A stretch of DNA of 10,549 nucleotides from Bacteroidota bacterium. Lineage in GTDB: Bacteria; Bacteroidota; Bacteroidia; Chitinophagales; Chitinophagaceae. Of the stretch, positions 6,689 through 10,549 are shown one piece after another. The DNA is taken from the NCBI GenBank assembly GCA_947461985.1, contig CANHNT010000042.1, forward strand, positions 1 to 10,549, read 5' to 3'. The number at the start of each line of letters is the position of its first letter. The stretch's first letter is position 1. A program made the translations under genes and the position numbers. The notes below the pieces were generated by a model that searched no databases, was not told the origin of the DNA, and was given only the letters and a program-made list of their open reading frames with translations.

Positions 6689-7899
6689 TTTCTTTACAAG
6701 CAATTATTGATCTTCCAGCGTCAAAAAGTATCAGCAATCGAGTATTGATTATACAATCGTTGTGTGAAGAAAAATTTGAAATTGAAAATTTATCTCAAGC
6801 AAATGATACCCTTTTATTGCAAAATATTTTATCTTCAATTAAAGAAACAACAGAAATTCAACCAATTCAAGCTGAAGATGCTGGCACACCATTTCGATTT
6901 TTAACAGCCTATTTGTCAACATTACAAGATAAATTATTTTTATTATCAGGAAACGATCGAATGAATGAAAGGCCCATTGCCTCTTTGGTTGATGGATTAA
7001 ATTGTTTAGGCGCAGATATTTCCTTTTCAAAAAAAAATGGATTTCCTCCCTTGCTTATTAAAGGGAAGAAATTACAAGAAAATAAAATAAATATTGACAG
7101 TTCTGAATCAAGTCAATTCGTTTCGGCACTGTGTTTAATAGCGCCTACTTTGCAAAATGGTTTAACAATTAATGTAAACGAAAAAACTGTATCAGCTTCT
7201 TATATCGACATGACATTATCGGTGATGAGGGATTTTGGAATTGAATATCAAAAAACAACAAATGAAATAATTATTCCTACACAAAACTATGTAGCAAAAA
7301 AATATTGTGTAGAAAATGATTGGAGCAGCGCTTGCTTTTTTTATGCAATGGCAATGATTGCAGATGAAGCAACAATTACCTTAAATGGGTTACAAATGAA
7401 ATCTTGTCAAGGCGACGCTTTTATTTCAGAACTGAGTCAATCATTTGGTATTGATACAACTTTTAAAAACAATAATTGTATCATTACTAAAACAGAAATT
7501 GACAACTGCCAACTATCGACAATTAACCTAAAAGACTATCCCGATTTAGCCATTCCATTTATTGTTGCTTGTGCAATAAAATACCCATCTGTTCAAATAA
7601 TTGGGATTGCACATTTAGTACATAAAGAAAGTAATCGAATTGTTGCCTTGCAAAATGAACTGCAAAAAGTGAGTATTTTTTTACATTATGAAAATGATAT
7701 ATTGACTTTTGAAAATAAAATGACTGAATGTAATTCTCGTACTATAAATTTTAATTCATATAATGATCACCGAATAGTGATGTCGTTGAATTTATTTACA
7801 TTGCTCGGATTTACATTGCACTTTGATATTAAAAATTGTGTTAAAAAATCATTTCCTCAGTATTGGGAGGAGTTTAAAAAATTATACGCAACAAAATAA
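6685..7899 (+). CDS. aroA: 3-phosphoshikimate 1-carboxyvinyltransferase (EPSP synthase)
   Basis: Transfers the enolpyruvyl group of PEP to shikimate-3-phosphate, the sixth step of the pathway to chorismate. At 404 residues it is slightly shorter than E. coli AroA (427). Conserved sites: PASKSISNR (11-19, Lys14), AGTPFRFLTA (66-75), RMNERPI (92-98, Arg96), SSQF (142-145), the DLAIPF segment (Asp287), HKESNRI (313-319, Lys314/Glu315/Arg318), NDHRIVMSL (360-368, Arg363) and KKSFPQYW (387-394, Lys388). The N-terminus is short, beginning about ten residues before the ASKS motif. The PEP-pocket segment reads G-T-P-F-R-F where E. coli has G-T-A-M-R-P, so Phe72 stands at the Pro101 position; the KESDR motif is KESNR. 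Both may be lineage variants. It is the last gene of the operon; I see no strong terminator after it. Confidence 0.95.
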   Translation: MISLQAIIDLPASKSISNRVLIIQSLCEEKFEIENLSQANDTLLLQNILSSIKETTEIQPIQAEDAGTPFRFLTAYLSTLQDKLFLLSGNDRMNERPIASLVDGLNCLGADISFSKKNGFPPLLIKGKKLQENKINIDSSESSQFVSALCLIAPTLQNGLTINVNEKTVSASYIDMTLSVMRDFGIEYQKTTNEIIIPTQNYVAKKYCVENDWSSACFFYAMAMIADEATITLNGLQMKSCQGDAFISELSQSFGIDTTFKNNNCIITKTEIDNCQLSTINLKDYPDLAIPFIVACAIKYPSVQIIGIAHLVHKESNRIVALQNELQKVSIFLHYENDILTFENKMTECNSRTINFNSYNDHRIVMSLNLFTLLGFTLHFDIKNCVKKSFPQYWEEFKKLYATK

Positions 7900-7914
7900 T
7901 TTAATTATAATAAT

Positions 7915-7922
7915 TATCTTTG
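7915..7922 (+). promoter_or_regulatory. Bacteroidota -7 promoter box for the GHL10 gene
   Basis: TATCTTTG matches TAnnTTTG and ends 7 nt before the ATG at 7930, in the 30-nt gap after aroA. It suggests that this gene has its own promoter rather than relying on the aroB–aroA transcript. The predicted leader is only a few nucleotides. No clear -33 TTG is seen; the upstream bases are almost all A and T. Confidence 0.55.
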
Positions 7923-7929
7923 CATTCTT

Positions 7930-9420
7930 ATGCGATTGATCCTTTTATTTTTATTTGCGATAATAACGTTTATTTCTACAGCACAAACCGAAATTCCAAA
8001 ACGAGAATTTCGAGCTGCTTGGGTGGCAACAGTTTCTAATATAGATTGGCCAAGTAAAAAGGGATTAGATGTAGAAAGTCAAAAACAAGAATTTATTGCC
8101 ATTTTAAATCAACTCAAAGAAGATGGGATGAATGCTGTCATTGTGCAAATTCGACCAGCTGCTGATGCTTTTTACAATTCGCCTTACGAAAATTGGAGTC
8201 GTTATTTAACTGGGATGCAAGGCATTGCTCCCAATCCATATTATGACCCTTTAACTTTTATGATAGAAGAAGCTCATAAACGTTGTATTGAATTTCATGC
8301 TTGGTTTAATCCTTACAGAGCCTTAGTGGATGCCACCAAAAATCCGAATACTCAAGATCATGTTACGCTTCAGCATCCCGAATGGTTTTTAAATTATGGA
8401 GGAAAAAAATATTTTGATCCAGGATTGCCAGAGGTTCGTCAATATTTTACGAAAGTTGTTTTAGATGTTGTAAAAAGATATGATATTGATGCAGTTCATT
8501 TTGATGATTATTTTTATCCTTATCGAATTGCTAAAGTTGAATTTCCTGACTACAATTCATTTGCTAAATACGGTGCTAATTTTGCAAGCAAAGACGATTG
8601 GAGAAGACACAATGTGGATATGCTAATTGAATCATTAAGTCAAAAAATTAAAAAAGAAAAAGCGTATGTAAAATTTGGGATCAGTCCATTTGGTGTTTGG
8701 CGAAATTTTTCGAAAGACCCAGAAGGAAGTGTTACTAAAGGTGGGCAAACGAACTATGATGACTTATTTGCCGATGTAATTTTATGGCAAAAAAAAGGAT
8801 GGATAGATTATTTATTGCCGCAACTTTATTGGGAAAATGGTCACCGTGCTGCTGATTATAATGAATTAATTAATTGGTGGAGTAAACATGCTTATGGAAG
8901 AAATATGTATGTGGGTCATGGCTTGTATCAAGTAGGTACTAGCGCAAAGCCTTGCTGGAAAAGTTTAGTAGAAGTTGAGCATCAAATTGATCAAACTAGA
9001 AGCACCGAAAATATTAATGGGAGTGCATTTTACAGTGCTATTTCATTCAAAAAAAATTTTTATAATTTGAATAACACAATGAAAACCAAATGGTATCCTT
9101 CGCCAGCACTTTTGCCTTCAATGCCTTGGATAGATGACGAAGAACCCTTAGCGCCTACATTGAAAATTTCGAATGGTCGTGATGGATATAAAATGTTGCA
9201 ATGGACAATTGCGAATCCACAAAATGAATCATTGCAATTTGCTATTTATCGTTTTGCACTCAATGAAAAAGTATATATCCATTCTTCAAAAAATTTAATT
9301 GATGTTGTTAGAGGAAATACGTTTGTAGATAAATTAAATGACGGCAATCAGTATAAATACGTCATTACAGCACTTGACAGGCTACATAATGAAAGTCAAT
9401 TAAGCAATTCAGTTCAATAA
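7930..9420 (+). CDS. Exported glycosyl-hydrolase-like family 10 (GHL10 / DUF187) protein with C-terminal fibronectin-III-like domain
   Basis: A 496-residue protein related to the GHL10 group, which includes Bacillus YngK and E. coli YddW/DigH; DigH has been reported to cleave peptide-free peptidoglycan strands. Residues 1-18 are a signal peptide (LILLFLFAIITFISTA) cleaved near Gln19, and there is no lipobox. The TIM-barrel-like catalytic region spans about 25-400, with family landmarks EFRAAWVATVSNIDWPS (26-42), NAVIVQIRPAADAFY (68-82), FHAWFNPYRA (122-131), DAVHFDDYFYPY (187-198, the Asp pair being candidate catalytic residues), FGISPFGVWRN (249-259) and LLPQLYWEN (295-303). Residues about 405-496 look like a fibronectin-III-type beta domain (ALDRLHNES near the end). 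It probably acts on envelope or imported glycans in the periplasm; the substrate is inferred only from the family. Confidence 0.88.
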   Translation: MRLILLFLFAIITFISTAQTEIPKREFRAAWVATVSNIDWPSKKGLDVESQKQEFIAILNQLKEDGMNAVIVQIRPAADAFYNSPYENWSRYLTGMQGIAPNPYYDPLTFMIEEAHKRCIEFHAWFNPYRALVDATKNPNTQDHVTLQHPEWFLNYGGKKYFDPGLPEVRQYFTKVVLDVVKRYDIDAVHFDDYFYPYRIAKVEFPDYNSFAKYGANFASKDDWRRHNVDMLIESLSQKIKKEKAYVKFGISPFGVWRNFSKDPEGSVTKGGQTNYDDLFADVILWQKKGWIDYLLPQLYWENGHRAADYNELINWWSKHAYGRNMYVGHGLYQVGTSAKPCWKSLVEVEHQIDQTRSTENINGSAFYSAISFKKNFYNLNNTMKTKWYPSPALLPSMPWIDDEEPLAPTLKISNGRDGYKMLQWTIANPQNESLQFAIYRFALNEKVYIHSSKNLIDVVRGNTFVDKLNDGNQYKYVITALDRLHNESQLSNSVQ

Positions 9421-9479
9421 TCAAATCTCTATCATTCCTTTTTAGAAATTTCATCATATCGCATTAAAGTCAGATTCAG

Positions 9480-9487
9480 TATCTTCG
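9480..9487 (+). promoter_or_regulatory. Possible degenerate -7 box before rnr
   Basis: TATCTTCG differs from TAnnTTTG at one position and ends 7 nt before the ATG at 9495, the same spacing as the box before the GHL10 gene. The 74-nt gap after the GHL10 stop shows no clear hairpin, so read-through from upstream is also possible. Confidence 0.3.
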
Positions 9488-9494
9488 TAGAATT

Positions 9495-10549
9495 ATGACG
9501 CATAACGATAAAAGAAAAACAAAAAAAATGGGTTTTTCACCCGGCGTGATTGGTACATTGGATATTTCGAAACAAGGAATGGGTTTTGTGATTGTGCCAG
9601 GCATGACGACAGATATTAAAATAAAACGAGAGAATTTAAAAGATGCCATGCACGGCGATACGGTAGAAGTGCATATTTTTAAAGTAAATAAAACATCAAG
9701 CAGACCAGAAGGCGTTATTTCTAAAGTGTTGAAACGAGGACAATCTGAATTGATTGGTACCGTACAACTCAATATGCGTTTTGCTTTTGTGGTTCCTGAT
9801 AATAAAAGTTTTACAAAAGATATTTTTATTGGCGAACGAAATGCGAAAGGCTTGAAAGATGGAGATCGAGTCGTGGTGAAAATTATTGAATGGAATGAAC
9901 GCATGAAAAATCCAGAAGGTGAAATTGTGAGTGTGTTAACCAATGAGCGAAATAATGAAATAGCCATGAAAGAAATTTTATTGCAAAATGGCTTTTCATT
10001 AGAGTTTCCAAAAGAGGTAATAGATGAGTTAGGGTTGATTCCATTGGACATTTCATCGGACGAAATTAAATGCCGTAGAGATATGCGTGACACATTTACA
10101 ATCACCATTGATCCATATGACGCTAAAGATTTTGATGATGCTATTTCGTTGAAAAAATTATTAAACGGAAATTATGAAATAGGTGTTCACATTGCTGATG
10201 TATCTCATTATGTAAAAGCAGGTACTGCACTAGACCAAGAGGCAATAAAGAGGGCGACTTCTGTTTATTTGCCAGATAGGGTTTTGCCAATGTTGCCTGA
10301 AAAAATATCGAATGAGTTATGTTCCTTAAGACCCAAGGAAGATAAACTAACCTTTTCGTTAATTTTTGAAATAGATGCAACTGCCAAGGTGCTAAACTAC
10401 GAAATTGCAAAAACAATTATTCATTCTAACAGAAGATACACCTATGAAGAGGTGCAAGAAATTATAGAATCTAAACAAGGAGATCATCTTGAAGAAGTAT
10501 TGTTACTTCACTCCATTTCACAACAATTAAGACAACGAAAATTTGATGA
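9495..10549 (+). CDS. rnr: Ribonuclease R, N-terminal half (3' truncated by the window)
   Basis: An RNase II/R family 3'-5' exoribonuclease, which degrades structured RNA and aids RNA turnover; cytosolic. The frame runs from ATG 9495 to the right edge without a stop, giving 351 complete codons. A stop 28 nt upstream in frame, with no other start between, makes this ATG the clear choice. After a basic N-terminus (HNDKRKTKKMG) come the cold-shock-like domains (SPGVIGTLDISKQGMGFVIV at about 15-34, with LKDAMHGDTVEVHIF after it, then a second at about 90-130). The catalytic RNB domain begins with FTITIDPYDAKDFDDAIS (about 200-217), whose Asp cluster binds Mg2+, followed by GVHIADVSHYV, ATSVYLPDRVLPMLPEKIS and LCSLRPKEDKLTFS. 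The family is usually 700 or more residues, so about half is visible and the S1 domain is outside. Unlike E. coli RNase R there is no long N-terminal helix-turn-helix region. Confidence 0.95.
   Translation, partial: MTHNDKRKTKKMGFSPGVIGTLDISKQGMGFVIVPGMTTDIKIKRENLKDAMHGDTVEVHIFKVNKTSSRPEGVISKVLKRGQSELIGTVQLNMRFAFVVPDNKSFTKDIFIGERNAKGLKDGDRVVVKIIEWNERMKNPEGEIVSVLTNERNNEIAMKEILLQNGFSLEFPKEVIDELGLIPLDISSDEIKCRRDMRDTFTITIDPYDAKDFDDAISLKKLLNGNYEIGVHIADVSHYVKAGTALDQEAIKRATSVYLPDRVLPMLPEKISNELCSLRPKEDKLTFSLIFEIDATAKVLNYEIAKTIIHSNRRYTYEEVQEIIESKQGDHLEEVLLLHSISQQLRQRKFD

Noticed and set aside
9476..10108. A 210-codon open frame on the minus strand, and another at 10141-10416
   Set aside because: Both lie opposite the ribonuclease R reading frame, which carries unmistakable family motifs; the minus-strand translations are low-complexity Ser/Ile/Phe-rich sequences with no domain.
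1..10549. Mobile element, prophage, CRISPR array, toxin-antitoxin or defence island
   Set aside because: No transposase, integrase, terminal repeats, regularly spaced repeats or defence-family proteins were seen; all genes are core metabolic or housekeeping types. The tRNA flank shows no attachment-site duplication within the window.

Overview
The window reads as a piece of core chromosome from a member of the Bacteroidota. The evidence is low-GC coding with no Shine-Dalgarno sequences before the starts, TAnnTTTG promoter boxes placed directly before ATG codons, exported proteins with a short hydrophobic leader ending before Gln (…FG|Q, …STA|Q), and gene families of Bacteroidota type. I cannot resolve the lineage below phylum. 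I see no phage genes, transposases, CRISPR repeats or toxin-antitoxin pairs.

Layout. (1) 1-630 (+) is the C-terminal cyclodeaminase part of a histidine-degradation / folate enzyme that starts before the window. (2) 631-740 is a convergent intergenic region with two hairpins. (3) 741-3664 (-) is a probable transcription unit: an exported TPR protein, then a long-chain acyl-CoA synthetase 15 nt later, then a tRNA-Arg(CCU) only 5 nt after the synthetase stop codon. (4) 3665-3743 is a divergent promoter region. (5) 3744-4391 (+) is endonuclease III. (6) 4582-7899 (+) is a tightly packed four-gene unit: a SAM-hydroxide-adenosyltransferase-like (DUF62) protein, a small antibiotic-biosynthesis-monooxygenase-fold protein, 3-dehydroquinate synthase (aroB) and EPSP synthase (aroA). 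Every junction in this unit overlaps (ATGA, TGATG, ATGA), which suggests translational coupling. (7) 7930-9420 (+) is an exported glycosyl-hydrolase-like (GHL10/DUF187) protein. (8) 9495 to the right edge (+) is the N-terminal half of ribonuclease R.

Functionally these are housekeeping genes: one-carbon/histidine catabolism, fatty-acid activation, base excision repair, two shikimate-pathway steps, envelope glycan processing and RNA decay. I found no convincing new system. The points most worth a second look are the DUF62 protein that appears to have lost its catalytic Asp/Arg/His set while sitting in the shikimate operon, promoter boxes placed so close to ATG that several mRNAs should be leaderless or nearly so, and a tRNA attached to the 3' end of a protein-coding gene.
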